Shown here in pieces: positions 46,201-55,372 of a stretch of DNA of 64,000 bases (position 1 is its first letter; every line of letters starts with the position of its first letter). Both the position numbers and the translations under genes were made by a program. Source of the stretch: Sceloporus undulatus (lineage: Eukaryota; Chordata; Lepidosauria; Squamata; Phrynosomatidae); NCBI RefSeq assembly GCF_019175285.1, contig NC_056527.1:121833310-121897309 (forward strand), written 5' to 3'. The notes below the pieces were generated by a model. The model had not been told where the DNA came from and did not search any database. It saw only the letters and a list, made by a program, of their open reading frames with translations.

Positions 46201-48572
46201 AAGCAGGTGTTTTGTCCCGGAGCCACCATCTTTCCCCAAGAGACGAAAGCGTCCAGATGTTCTTCGGAGGCTGAAAGGAAAGAACTTGGCAGTGGATTTT
46301 GTGAAACTCCTGTTGCAGTTGTGGCTTTTCTTTTGGGGAAGGAGACGCACCCCTTTTTAATTCCCCATCTCCTGCTAATTGACTCTGGGATTGCAGCGCA
46401 TGAGGTTCAAACCTCTAGTTCTTGCAGCTGTTCCAAACCAAAACAAGTCCCCATCTGTTTTGCATTTCTCCAAGAGTTAATGATTTTAGTCCCAGAAGGA
46501 GCAGATTTTTTTTTTGGTAATATTTCATTGGAACATTGGCTTGGAAGCGTCTATGCGGGGCACAGAGGCCAGAAATAGATTAGGAAGACCTTGGCCTTGC
46601 ATTTCTAGTTGTGATCCTTCTTAAAATGGGGTGCCCAGAACTTGAATGCAGCGCTTCACGCTTGATCAGGAAAGACTGTAATGGGACTAGTACTTCCCTT
46701 GCCTTGCAAACAATGGTTTAGATTAATGTCGCTTAAAACCTGTTTACTTTCTTGGGTGTAGCATCAACGTCTGGTCAGCAATAATCCCAAATTCCTTTTC
46801 GCAAGTATTTAGAGACAGGGCTCCGCTGACGGAGTGAGACAGCTGGCTCCGGGGATAAATTCCAGGGAAAAGAGCAGCAAATAGTTACTAGCTTGTTGTG
46901 AGGATTGTGGCTTGTGTGTTCCCCTCCTCTTTGCATCTTGCACCCTAATACTCTGAGAGACATTTTGGGGGATCAGACGCATTCACAGAGGTCAAGATTA
47001 TCGATAGCTATTAATCACAATGGGTATAAATTATAATTTCTGTGTGCCAGGTGCTTGGGAACAGAAAGATGTTGTTAGTCGGCATGTGCTTCTTGTGGGC
47101 TTGGTGCAAGCATCCAACAAGGAGAACACCAAATAATCTTTTTGCTCTGATGACGCACAGCTCTCCTTTCATTCTTATCTGTTCCTTGTTACAATCAGGG
47201 TTTTAAAAAGCGATGTTTGGCATCGCTTTGAGCCTCCCTTATCTGGAATTCCAAAATCCGAGATACTCCAAAAGCCAAATCCGTTTTTTCTTGGGCAGCT
47301 GAAATAGTGACACCTTTGCTTTCTGATGATCCAGTGTACACAGACTTTGTTTCATGCACAAAATTATCCCAAAATACTGTGTATAAAATTGCCATCGGGT
47401 TATGAGTATGAAACATAAATGAATTTCGTGTTTAGACCATTGCCAAGATGTCTCATTATGTACGTATTCCAAATTCTCAAAAAATCCAAAATATGGAACA
47501 CTTCTGGTCCCAAGCGCTTTAGAAAAGGGAGGCACGCCCTGTACCTGGAAAGCGGACTCAGGGAAGGATAAGATGGGCTCTTTTTGGACTCCTCTTTCCC
47601 ATTGCTGTGGGACCGAGGACTGGATTTCTCCCAGGCTATGATTCCAAGACTGGGTCTCTGGGGCTTCTACACATTCTCCTTCATTTCCTCCATGCAGTTG
47701 GTGATTGCTTTGGCTTCTGTGTCTTTTTCCCACCAGGAATCTCCCGCCTCGAAGCCAGACAGCACTTCTGAAACGGAGCAGAAGAGCCCTGCAGAGGAAT
47801 CTGGAGACGATGAGATGCCCATCGGGGAGAAGGAAGAGGAGCAAACTTTCCTGGTCAACCTCTACAAGTTCATGAAGGATCGGCACACACCAATCGAGAG
47901 GGTGCCTCACCTGGGGTTCAAGCAGAGTACGTCCCTGGCGGCTTTTCTTACATATTTAGAACGTTGCTTGCCACCTTGTGTAACTGAAGTATCCGGTAGG
48001 GCAGAGGAGAGGGGTCAACCCAGGGCTTTGTACCTTAGCATCCAGCATCCTTGGCCCTATTCCCACTTACAGATAAATCGTTGTGTGATCCGAATCGCTG
48101 GATTGGTTTGACAGCAGAGCATGGTTCCTACTACATTTGCCCCAATCGCATTTTTTCCCTCCAAAATAATCCACTTGCGGTTCACATTCAGGCATGAATC
48201 GATTCAAAATGTGCCTGCTCCAGCTGGACGAAGGGCAAATTTAAATTGATTCCAATCTGCATCTGGTTCACACTTGCACAGATTCATTTTATCCAAAAAG
48301 AAGTGGAAAAAATCAGCGTAAAAAAGACATGGGTTAAATGCATGCCCCCCCCTTTTGGAATCGCCACAGAGATTCGGATTTAGTGGGAACCAGGGTCATT
48401 TGAACCGATTCAAACCGATTCACGATCCGGTTTAAAAGTTAGTGGGAATGAGGCCCTTTACCATCTGCTCTGCTGCCTAGAGCTTTTAAAAGATGATGCC
48501 CAAAAACACTGGAAGGACCCATTAAAAAGGAATTAAATTATTACAATATTAAAACAGATAGTTATTAAAAGA

Positions 48573-48611
<39 letters not shown>

Positions 48612-51600
48612 TATGTATACCCTGCCTCTCCAATGAGATCGAGGTGGCTTATCCCTGGAAAAGATATCCCTGGAAAAACCTGCAAGGTCTTGCAGGTTTC
48701 AAGAGCCAGAAGGGGCCAATCCACTGCAAATCAGGCTCTATGTAAACAGATAGTAGCAGATATGGAGTGAGTTTTTGGCTAGTCTAGACAAGCCCTTAGG
48801 AAATATACCTAACTAAGGAGCTGAACCAGGATCTGTCAAAATTTCCAGCTTCTTGGGTGGATGCCTAAAATCTAGGTCAGGCCTATACTCCAAAAAAAGA
48901 AGGAAATGTTTCATCATAGCTTTATAAACGATGCAGATGAAACCGTCTGGATAGTTTCTCTTATTTTGTGTCATCGGTTTTACCATTTTTTGCTAGCTTG
49001 CATTATTTATGAAAGCGCTTGGGAGGACAGGGTTTGTGGAAGTGCGCACAGCTCATAATACCTGCATTTCTACTTTCTTCATATTTTCTGACGCCAAAGC
49101 CTTGTAACGTTACTTCTCTTGATCCATTCATTCACGTCCTTTTTCTGTTCTTCTTATTTTACAGTTAACCTCTTTAAGATCTACAAAGTCGTGGAAAAGC
49201 TGGGAGCTTATGAACTGGTAAGAAAGCTGGAGGGGAATCTTGTTTCTTACTCGGAAAGAAGGTGGACACTGAGTAAGGATCTCCTGGAGTAGCAAGGGAC
49301 TTCTAGCATGAGTCATAGCTCCATGCTATGTAATCCAAGAGTTTGTAGTTGTGGCACCAGATCTTTCTGACAGAGATGGCTAAACATCCCACCAAACTAT
49401 ATTGAACCATGGCAGTTAAAGCGGTGTCCAACTGCATTATTTCTCCATTGTGGATGCAGCCCAAGAAAGGGCCATAGTGCTCTTGTGTGAATATGAATGA
49501 AAAGGTCTGTTCCCAGCCCGGTTCACAATCTTAATGCCTATGGCATTTAGATGTTGCATGCTCAGGTTCAAATTGGTAGCAAAAGCTGTAAAGATTTTAT
49601 CTCCTTGTAACTTCAATCGCTTCGAAAGACCGAGTGTCCAGAGTAGATGTTTTGCCCACAAGCTTCTGGGAAGTTTGCTCAACATCCGCATTGCAAAGAT
49701 AAGCGTCGTCTGTGGTCTGCTTCCCTCTCTATAAATCCAGAAGGATATTTCGAGGGGGAGCAGGGCTATAGGGATAATGCAGCCTACTCTCAGGTGAGCC
49801 ACAGAACCAAAGAGTTGGTGCCATTTCCCAAGTGAATTTGCACCTGGAGCTAGATCAAGCTCAATATATAACCATCTGTTCCCCAGGTTTCTTGGGACTC
49901 TGTGTGGCAAAGAGTTGCCTGTGTTTCTCACCCAGAGTTTGGAAGGGTTGTTATTTTGGAAGAGTGGAAGATTCTGGAAGCCATGCTCCAGCAAAATAAC
50001 TCTTTGGAGCCCCATTCGCACCCCCAAACCCCAAGAATCATGGCTAAATGTAGGGATTCTCCGTTCCTCCTGAATTTCAACAGGGATAAATGCAAGGTCC
50101 ATTTATGAAGGCAGGAAAAATGAAAAGCACACATATGTAAGGATCAGGAGATACTTCTTTACTATAAGAGCTGGAATAGACTGCCCTGGAGGGTGGTGGA
50201 GTCTCCTTCTTTGGGTGCTTTGCTGGTGTATTTCTGCATGGCAGAAGGGGTTAGACTGGATGATGGTTGGAGTGTCTTCTAACTCTGTGATTCTACACTA
50301 CTATTTAAAAATGATCAACTTTGTGGTTCCTCCCAACTCTTAAGCTTCCATGATATCAATCATGCAAGCTGAAGTAACCTGGGGAATGATTTGGCTGGCC
50401 CTCATCATATCTTTGGCCTTCTCCAATTCTTAAAGCTTGGGATGCTGGACATTTATCTTCCCCAGCAGTGCCAGCAGGTCTTCCCTGACAGAATCATATG
50501 GCCAATGGGTCATCTGCTTTAAATGTTCCCCTTTATGCTGGCATTTCTGCTTGGCTCAGCAGATCCACCCCACATCATCCCTTTCCATCTGTGTCCTGCA
50601 AAGAGAAGGAGTGGAGGAACGTAGTGGTGCAAAAACCTGTCTGGAGCAGGGAAGGAGGAAGACCAGCTGGTCTGGGCAACAAGGGGACTCTTGGAGGCAC
50701 AGAGATGGAGGATGAAAAATGCAGCACAGTCAGCAAATCCCAATAAAAAGCATTGCAGTTGGCAAACAATGAATGCTGCATCCACACTGCAGAAATAATC
50801 CAACTAAGGCATCATTTGGAGAGGCTCATAACAGACCATTTCTTTCCATTGCCTTCCTTCTTTCACACCATCCCTTGCATACCAGTAGGATTCTGTATGT
50901 AAAGCATGCTGTTGCACATCACATCTTCTTGCCACGTTGTCGATTCACCCTCTGCTCTTCATTGCAGGTCACTGGACGGCGTCTTTGGAAGAACGTCTAT
51001 AACATGTTGGGAGGCAGCCCTGGGAGCACCAGTGCGGCTACTTGCACCCGGAGACACTATGAGAGGTATTGGGGTTTTTCCCTTTCTTTCTCCCTACTCC
51101 ATCAAGAAAGGGAGAGTGACCTGAGAGTCTTCTTTGTTCAAGAAAGAACAAAGCAAAAATATACTCATAAATTACACTACACAGCACACAATTGCACTAC
51201 ACAGCTAGGTTTATGCGCTTCTGAGCCATAGGCTTATTCCTGACTCCGGGTTCTGCTTTTGCAGGCTGGTCCTCCCCTACGTCAGGCACTTGAAAGGCGA
51301 AGACGACAAACCTTTACCTCCTGTCAAGCCCCGGAAACAATACAAAATCTCCAAGGAGCCGAAAGGCGAAAGAGGGAATGGTGTTGTTGAGAAGAAAAGA
51401 GCCAAAAAAGAAAAGGTAAAGGACCAGGTAAGGCAAGCCTTCCCCCAGGATGCTTCTTTCTTGAAAAGTACTATGTTCCCTCTTGGTTTATATTGCAGAG
51501 GTGGAAGCTTTGAAATTTTTTTCCTTTTGGACTGTAGCTCCCAGAAAGATGCACCTTGGCAGCTTTTGGATTGTAGCTCCAAAAAGATGCCCATGTTTCC

Positions 51601-54409
51601 TCTTAGACGGTAACTCCCAGCTTGACCTGGCTGGGGCAATCTGGGAGCTATAGTCCAAAAAGAAATGTGGGCATCTTTTAGGAGCTACAATCCAAAAGCT
51701 TCCAAGATGCATCATTCTGGGAGCTTTGTGGGCATCTTTTTGCAGCTACAATCCAAAAGCTTACGCATGCATCTTTCCGGAAGCTATGTGGGCATTTTTC
51801 AGTAGTGGTTTAGTTGCATATTCCTGCATGACAGAAGGTTAGACTAGATCACCTTTGGTGTGCCATCCAAGTCTACAATTCTATGTTTTAAAAGTCCTGG
51901 GAATAGTGCCAATGTGCTGCAAAGCACTAGCCATTTGAACATCAGTGCTTTGCGGGCTCTGAGAGCCAGTGTGACATATTGGTTTGTGCATTGGACTAGG
52001 ACTCTGGCAGCCAAGGTTCGAATCCCTGCTCAGCCATGAAATGTGACCCTGTGCAAGCCACAGTCTCTCAGACTCAGAGGATGGCAATGGCAAACCCATT
52101 CTGCAAACCCAGTGATAGGTTTGCCTTATGATTGCTGTAACTTGAAGGCACATGAGAGCAAACTTTGCAGACTAGAGTGCCCTCTGGTGGGTTATCTGGG
52201 AATAACTTTATTCGTTTATTATTGGTGATATCTTCTGTTTCTCGGTTCCTGCTCACTACCCTTTTCTCTATAAACTGCTATATTTCCTTTCTCCATAGTG
52301 TCGCTCAAAGCCTTTTCAAAGGCAAGGGGGAAGCATTTGCAAAGTTTGGTGCTTTATAGCCAATGGAGATTTTAATGGCAAGCTTATCAATAATATTAAG
52401 AGAAGGAGCAAAACGTTGAAAGAAATGAGTTTGGACACCCATTTGCCCGTCCTAACTTAGCAAGGCTTAGCAATTAAGGATGGAAGAAATATTTGTTTCA
52501 ACTGTTTTAAAATGATAGTTTAGGGTTTGTTTGTTTTTAAAAACTGTTTTTAAACACGATTTGAAAAGAGTATTTTAATATGTTTTGAAAATGTTTTATC
52601 TTTAGACTGTTTTTATTTGTCCGTCGGCTCAAGAGCCCTTGTGGGCTGGGCAGCGTTATAGAAAGATCCGAAATAGATATATATTTGCAATGAGTCATTG
52701 TTATGTTGAAAAACAGGATTCCTGACACTCAGGGAAACCCTTCAAGACTGAATAGTAAACCAGTGAGACCTCTGTACAATTTTCTCCTACGCTTCGAACA
52801 ACCCCATAATGTTGCGTGGGAATTATTCTGTGAAGTCAATTGGCTTATTCTCCTCCTGCTTTTCCAGTTTCTCACCCCAGTTTCCCTTTGTTTGTAGGTT
52901 CTGCAAGAGAAGCTGAAACCTGACATCGTTGTTGCTTCTGCCCCCAGCACTACCAACGAAACCGAGCAAAAGCAACCCACAGAACAAACCGAGGGGCACC
53001 TTTCTCTTTCAAATGGCCGGGAGATGCCTGATAATCAGCGCATGGACGCCTGCAACTGCAAGGCCCATGGCGGCTCAGAGGCCTCCAAGCGCCTCTTCTC
53101 CAGTTTCTACTTTAAAGGGAACCACGGGATCATGTCCCCCTTGGCCAAGAAGAAGCTCTTGGCCCAGGTGAGCAAGGACGAGGCCTTGTACTGCCACGAG
53201 AGACACCTCAGCACCTGCCCACAATATAAGAAGACCCAAATCCAAGAGAGACCTGGTCTGAACCCGGAGGCTGGTACTAAGACTCCATTAGTCAGTCACC
53301 ATCTTCACAAAGAGGGGCAGAGTAATGGGGCGGAGAAGCTGGAGGGCTCTGGCAGCCCTCTTGGATCTTCTCAGGCCTCCAGAGAAAATGAAGGCATCGC
53401 AAAGGTCTGTCCAGGTTTCAGGACTAGCCAGGGGCCCCAGAAAGCCGATGGTGGGAGCTCAGGAGGCCATCCCTCGCCTGGTCTACCCACTTTTTGTGGT
53501 TCTTTCTACACATCTAGAAGTGACATCGTGAAACCCGTAAGCTGCCACCCAATTCGTGGACCATTAGAATACTATCCAGGTTTAAGGGACCTGACTGAGT
53601 CCCCCTCTTCCTTTCAGTCATCTGGAAAGAATGTCCTCTCCAGCCGCCTGTCTCAGAAAAGGCCAGAGGACCCAGAGGAGCAGCCAGAAGATCTCCGTAG
53701 GAAGCCTCTGCCCTCCTGGAGAGGAGACGCCACACAGTCCTCTGCCTTCCAGCCCAGCAGCTCTGGCAGTAAGAGGGGCTCTTCCTCATTCCTGCACATC
53801 AAACCCTCTTGGGTTCCCCCAATGGCCAACATGGCGAAGGTCAGTCCGCAGATCCCAAAGTCCGGAGGCCCATCCCTTTCTCCAAGCCCTCCGGACACTT
53901 TGCATCAGAAAAAGCGAGCCTTGGAAGAGGACTTCCTCCGACATGGGAAGAAGCTCAAAGCCGTCTCCCCTTTTGTCCCGGAATCCAACAATGGGACGGA
54001 GTGTGGCAGTCCCCCAAATGGCCAGCAGGGGGTAGCAAAGCCCAAAGCAGCAGTGCCGAATTCAGGTTTCCCAATCGCTCCAGTTCCTCAGGAGATGTAC
54101 AAAGGAACGATGCTCAGGCTTCCGGTTGGTTTCAGCAACGGCGGGGAACACGCGAAGGGACAGTCCCCCTCTCTCATCCCGTCGCTGTCCATCAGCCCGT
54201 TTATTATCCCCGCTTTTCCAACCCCGATATTAACTGCGTCGGTTCAGCCTTCTGACCTCTGCCAGCCCCTGGGGGCCGGACTGGTCCACTACCCCACCTC
54301 TTACGACAGCGCCCTGCGCCACAGGCTGTACCCGGTTTCCACGTGGCACAGCCAGCCCACCTACGCCACGTCCCACATACCTGCCTACCACCGGAACACC
54401 AAGCTGTAG
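30194..54409 (+). CDS. ARID5A: AT-rich interactive domain protein 5A, complete
   Basis: DNA- and RNA-binding ARID protein; in mammals it stabilises mRNAs such as IL6 by binding their 3' UTRs and acts as a transcription cofactor. Coding exons: 30194-30197 (ATG plus G), 42171-42325, 47737-47926, 49165-49217, 50968-51065, 51265-51427, 52898-54409 (TAG). They join in phase to 724 residues; human ARID5A has 594, and the extra length is mostly in the last exon. The start gives MAPSFKGKRKK against human MAAPVKGNRKQ. The ARID spans about residues 88-178: FLVNLYKFMKDRHTPIERVP, GAYELVTGRRLWKNVY, GSTSAATCTRRHYERLVLPY. An acidic region precedes it. The last exon keeps FKGNHGIMSPLAKKKLLAQV, KKLKAVSPF, SYDSALRHRLYP and the C-terminus NTKL. 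An internal donor at 51415 is an in-frame alternative to 51427. Intron 1 (12 kb) is full of repeats. Confidence 0.96.
30237..31245. repeat. 185-bp tandem repeat array in ARID5A intron 1
   Basis: The landmark TTTACGCACAG occurs at 30255, 30440, 30625 and 30808, i.e. periods of 185, 185 and 183. Each unit also holds TTGGTCTTGGCACAACTTCA-like and TTTGGATTTTGTTCCTCCTG-like words. Unit 4 is split by a SINE (30918-31085); a diverged remainder follows to about 31245. The array begins about 40 bases after exon 1. Frames do not continue from unit to unit, so it is not coding. Confidence 0.85.
30918..31085 (-). mobile_element. Sauria-type SINE inserted in the 185-bp tandem array
   Basis: Begins with a GTT run and TATGTGCCTTTCAAGTCGTT, ends near GGTCACCCATGGCTGAG; the tRNA-like head is mostly gone. 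Array units resume directly after it, so it is younger than the array. Confidence 0.78.
31455..31572. repeat. Compound (TG)n/(AC)n/(AT)n microsatellite
   Basis: GTGTGTGTGTGTGTTTGACA, then ACACACACACACACAAACAT, then ATATATATATACACACACAT. ARID5A intron 1. Confidence 0.88.
31833..32036. mobile_element. Palindromic MITE (type 1), near complete
   Basis: GGGTGCGTCTGCACTGTGGA, GATGTGTAGTTTTTACAAGG, CAAACTACAGATCCCAGGAT; the right end is degraded. In ARID5A intron 1. Confidence 0.65.
32041..32217 (-). mobile_element. Sauria-type SINE, partial
   Basis: Reverse orientation; TTGTTGTTGTGTGCTACCAA, GCGACCCTAAGGCAAACCTA, then GAGGCTGAGAGAGTGTGACT. It begins a few bases after a palindromic MITE. In ARID5A intron 1. 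Confidence 0.75.
32460..32501. repeat. (GAAA)n microsatellite
   Basis: GAAAAAAGAAAGAAAGAAAG continued for about 40 bases. Confidence 0.9.
32573..32606. repeat. (CT)n microsatellite
   Basis: CTCTCTCTCTTTCTCTCTCT run of about 34 bases. Confidence 0.88.
32966..33172 (-). mobile_element. Sauria-type SINE, near full length
   Basis: Reverse orientation; GAAGTTGTTTCCGACTTATG through AATCAAACTCTGGTCTCCAG. In ARID5A intron 1. Confidence 0.78.
33180..34030. other. ARID5A intron 1, unassigned stretch
   Basis: No feature seen. The same holds for 34550-35365, 36015-37185, 37855-38855 and 39605-41410 in this intron; conserved noncoding elements cannot be judged from one sequence. Confidence 0.5.
34040..34545. 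repeat. 67-bp minisatellite with hairpin units
   Basis: About eight units. The word TTGGCTTC or a variant starts near 34060, 34127, 34194, 34263, 34320, 34387, 34454 and 34521, so the period is about 67. A consensus unit reads TGTATAATAATGTTGGCTTC, CCATTGGAAGCCATAGGTTC, CCATAATAGGTTCCCATCAT, ATCCCAG. GGCTTCC and GGAAGCC in a unit form a small hairpin. ARID5A intron 1. Confidence 0.82.
34878..34905. repeat. (TG)n microsatellite
   Basis: GTATGTGTGTGTGTTTGTGT run. Confidence 0.8.
35371..35489. mobile_element. Palindromic MITE (type 3)
   Basis: CCAGAATACTCCAGGATGTT at the left and CATCCTGGACGATTCTGG at the right, with TAGTCCCAAAA mirrored by TTTTGGACTA. About 119 bases. ARID5A intron 1. Confidence 0.65.
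35540..35633 (+). mobile_element. Sauria-type SINE 3' end with long CAA tail
   Basis: CACCTTAAGTCAGAAATGAC, TTGAAGGCACACAACGACAA and then an (AAC)n run of about 50 bases. Only the 3' end is present. Confidence 0.7.
35801..36012 (-). mobile_element. Sauria-type SINE, full length
   Basis: Reverse orientation; TGCCGTCAAGTTGTTTCTGA, ACTTGCCCAAAATCTCCCAG and minus-strand B box GGGTTCGAATCCC, ending AAACCACTG. Confidence 0.83.
37187..37250 (-). mobile_element. (GTT)n and Sauria-type SINE 3' remnant
   Basis: A run of GTT units followed by GTGTACCTTCATGTCATCTC, i.e. only the tail and 3' end of a reverse SINE. It passes straight into a Tigger-like element. Confidence 0.55.
37255..37531 (+). mobile_element. 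Tigger-like element (type B), 5'-truncated
   Basis: CCTAATGAGATATTTTAGAG, CAAATCTAAACACACAATTC, TTTGTGCACGAAACAAAATT, GGATAAGGGAGACTCAAGC. Confidence 0.62.
37661..37850 (-). mobile_element. Sauria-type SINE, near full length
   Basis: Reverse orientation; GTGTGCCTTCAAGTTGTTTC, GACACTAAGGCAAACCTATT and GGAGCTGGGCATTGAACC. Confidence 0.8.
38860..38998 (+). repeat. Unnamed dispersed repeat (family Y), left part
   Basis: CCAAGCAACATCAGAATGGG, AGAACAGACAAACTAGGAGG, CGATGCAGCAGTTTGCTTTT, then stops. Confidence 0.5.
39040..39420. repeat. Composite of two dispersed repeats
   Basis: CACCTTGGAGACTAATCCAG (39049) and ATATGGCCAACGCAGCTACC with TCTCAAAGGTGCTCCAAGAT (39358-39412) look like parts of one repeat; between them is GATGAAGAAGCCAGTGGAGC, a second repeat also found at 19.8 and 19.9 kb. 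The families are not named. Confidence 0.4.
39437..39601. mobile_element. Palindromic MITE (type 1), left end missing
   Basis: GGGATGCTGTGGAATTCTGG, CAAACTACAAATCCCAAGAT, GTGTCAAACTGCATTCTTTC, TGCAGTGCAGATGCAACC. Confidence 0.68.
41413..41645. repeat. Dispersed repeat arranged as a large palindrome
   Basis: Left arm CAGGAACTGTGGCTGGCATT, right arm GATGCCAGCCACAGATGCTG; the outer parts also pair (TGGTTTTTTCAGGC and CCGAAAAACCCACA). The word CACTTCCATGCCA near the centre mirrors TGACATGGAAGTG. A second copy of one arm is at 45738. Family unknown to me. Confidence 0.55.
42647..42866 (-). mobile_element. Sauria-type SINE, full length
   Basis: Reverse orientation; GTGTGCCTTCAAGTCGTTTC, GGGGTTTTCTTGGCTAGGTT and GACCGGAGTCCTAGTCCGAT. 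It starts 320 bases after ARID5A exon 2. Confidence 0.82.
42872..42912. mobile_element. Tigger-like remnant (type B)
   Basis: AAAATCCAATATCCAAAACA, CTTCTGTCTCAAGCATAAG: a 40-base piece of the terminal region, abutting a SINE. A similar piece is at 41920-41970. Confidence 0.4.
44430..44557 (-). mobile_element. Sauria-type SINE, internally deleted
   Basis: GTGTGCCTTCAAGTGATTTC, CATGGGGTTTTCTTGGAAAG and GAGGCTGAGAGAGTGTGACT; the tRNA-like head is missing. Confidence 0.68.
44566..44602 (-). mobile_element. CR1 3' end fragment
   Basis: CATAGAATCGTAGAATTGG followed by AAGAGACCACAAGGGCC, reverse complement of the CR1 3' end. It sits between two SINE fragments. Confidence 0.45.
44599..44650 (+). 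mobile_element. Sauria-type SINE 3' end
   Basis: GGTTCGCCATGAGTCAGAAA and CGACTTGAAGGCACACAACA only. It follows a CR1 tail fragment directly. Confidence 0.6.
45587..45735 (+). mobile_element. Sauria-type SINE, 5' part of a split copy
   Basis: GTGGTGGCTTGAGCGTTGGA (A box), GGGTTCGAATCAC (B box) and CTCCTCTGAACAAATTTTG, then interrupted by another repeat. The 3' part resumes at 45978. Confidence 0.72.
45738..45855 (+). repeat. Dispersed repeat inside the split SINE
   Basis: TTTTTGTGGGTTTTTCGGGC, CTGTGGCCATGTTCTAGAAG, GACGCTTCGCCAGCATCTGT. It matches one arm of the palindromic repeat at 41413-41645. The family is not identified. Confidence 0.6.
45978..46053 (+). mobile_element. Sauria-type SINE, 3' part of a split copy
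   Basis: ACCAAGAAACCCCATTAAAG, GTAAGTCAGAAATGACATGA and AGGCACACAACAACC; continues the SINE begun at 45587. Confidence 0.65.
47223..47543 (-). mobile_element. Tigger-like element (type B), near full length
   Basis: Reverse orientation: GCCTCCCTTATCTGGAATTC, GACTTTGTTTCATGCACAAA, ATGAATTTCGTGTTTAGACC, AGATGTCTCATTATGTACGT. It ends about 190 bases before ARID5A exon 3. Confidence 0.65.
48053..48455. mobile_element. Family X element, complete
   Basis: Ends GGCCCTATTCCCACTTACAG and AGTTAGTGGGAATGAGGCCC. CTT flanks the left end and could match CTT at the right, depending on where the end is set, so a three-base target duplication is possible but not proven. In ARID5A intron 3. Confidence 0.65.
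48568..48614. repeat. (ATT)n microsatellite
   Basis: ATT run followed by a LINE-like tail (CCTGCCTCTCCAATGAGATC) to about 48650. Confidence 0.88.
49312..49463. mobile_element. Palindromic MITE (type 1), left end missing
   Basis: CATAGCTCCATGCTATGTAA, GAACCATGGCAGTTAAAGCG, CATTGTGGATGCAGCCC. Just downstream of ARID5A exon 4. Confidence 0.65.
50020..50325 (+). mobile_element. CR1 LINE 3' fragment
   Basis: Contains the CR1 3' landmarks in order: a piece like AATTTCAACAGGGATAAATG, then a CTGCCCTGGAGGGTGGTGGA stretch, then the end GGATGATGGTTGG..CTCTGTGATTCTA. Truncated at the 5' side as usual for CR1. It lies in ARID5A intron 4. Confidence 0.75.
50771..50808. mobile_element. Palindromic MITE (type 1), one end
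   Basis: AATGCTGCATCCACACTGCA and GAAATAATCCAACT: the terminal ~35 bases only. Confidence 0.45.
51520..51800. repeat. Local cluster of direct and inverted copies of a ~40-bp motif
   Basis: TTTTGGATTGTAGCTCC (51559) and its reverse complement GGAGCTACAATCCAAAA (51680), with a further CAGCTACAATCCAAAAGCTT; GTGGGCATCTTTT at 51669 and 51729 and reverse copies CAAAAAGATGCCCA. ARID5A intron 6, 100 bases after exon 6. Confidence 0.7.
51805..51888 (+). mobile_element. CR1 LINE 3' end fragment
   Basis: Short piece with GACAGAAGGTTAGACTAGAT and the terminal CTACAATTCTATG, the same 3' end as the 50.0-kb fragment. It lies in ARID5A intron 6. Confidence 0.6.
51964..52161 (+). mobile_element. Sauria-type SINE, near full length
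   Basis: GCCAGTGTGACATATTGGTT, AAGGTTCGAATCCCTGC (B box), GATGGCAATGGCAAACCCAT, shortened 3' end. In ARID5A intron 6. Confidence 0.8.
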
Positions 54410-54809
54410 CTGGACTTCCGTGGGTCGCCACAGACTTGCATTGCTTGGTGAACTGCAGCTGTGCTGCATTTCAGTGTTTGGACTATCCCCCTCTTATTTG
54501 GACCCTTTTTATGTTACAGAAGCAGCAGGACGTCATAGTCAGGACCATGTAATCTTTCTTTTTTTTAAACCTCTTGAATTACAAACTGTATTTCTATCTG
54601 GTATGATATGTCAATAACTTGTGCAAATGATAATAACAATAACAATTACCCCCGAAGGGAACAAAGTTCATATAAACAGAGATTTATTATCTGTGATATT
54701 GCTGGATCCAATTTCATTCCAGGTGAAATCATATGTTCTGCATAACAAATGCCACCAGAATTGCAAAAGTGGCAAGTCCTCAAGGGATCTGTGTGCAGTT
54801 GTGGGGTTT

Positions 54810-54904
54810 CATTGGGGCAAAGCATGGTCTTAAGCCAATCCTATAATCCATGGCAGTTAAAATGGGGTCAAACTGCATTATTTCTGCATTGCAGATGTAG
54901 CCAA
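54810..54904. mobile_element. Palindromic MITE (type 1), one arm
   Basis: CCATGGCAGTTAAAATGGGG, TCAAACTGCATTATTTCTGC, ATTGCAGATGTAGCC. 400 bases after the ARID5A stop. Confidence 0.65.
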
Positions 54905-55249
54905 AGTCTGCTTGAAAATTGTACATTTTCAATGGTGTACATTTTTCGTTCTCTATGCATTTGTGTACTCATTATTCCCAGTGTGTGCACTTTTGTAAGG
55001 ATTTCCTCTCCTTTAAATGAGTGGACAAAAGTGTGGCTTGTGGGCTGCATGCACCCTTCAGGGTTGTTTTTGTGGCCTCTGGGGGTCACAAAATCTGAGA
55101 GAAACTCTGAAGATCAGGGTTCAATTCCCCTCTATGGAATTGAATGTACCCCCTTCCCCATTGAAATGGAAGCTGAAAGCCTAACATGTTTGGGGATCTT
55201 TTAATTTAGGGTGAGAAAGGACACATAGTCTGAACCTAAGATGGCGAAG

Positions 55250-55372
55250 AGCACGGTGTGGTGGTTTGAGTGTTGGACTATGGAGACCAGGGTTCGAATC
55301 CTTGATTTGCCACAGAAACTTATGGGTAGCCTTGGGCACGTCACACTCTCTCAGCCTCAGAGCAATGCAGTC
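55250..55372 (+). mobile_element. Sauria-type SINE, 5' part
   Basis: GTGTGGTGGTTTGAGTGTTG, GGGTTCGAATCCTTG and CACACTCTCTCAGCCTCAGA; no 3' half. Between ARID5A and the MSMB-like genes. Confidence 0.72.

Larger units (their letters stand above)
42920..47220. other. ARID5A intron 2, mostly unassigned
   Basis: Besides the SINE fragments at 44.4-44.7 and 45.6-46.05 kb and the short tails noted, no feature is seen. Open frames at 44898-45350 are low in complexity and have no support. Confidence 0.5.

Noticed and set aside
47239-47910. 223-codon open frame on the minus strand
   Set aside because: It is antisense to ARID5A exon 3 and runs through a Tigger-like element.
49437-50102. 221-codon open frame on the minus strand in ARID5A intron 4
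   Set aside because: Its beginning is antisense to a CR1 fragment and its end antisense to a MITE end; no protein family recognised and no splice or promoter signals. Most likely a chance frame.
55030-55100. Possible third copy of the MSMB 3' flank
   Set aside because: GTTTTTGTGGCCTCTGGGGG resembles a short piece near 57750 and 63190 in reverse, but no exon accompanies it; it is more likely part of a dispersed repeat.
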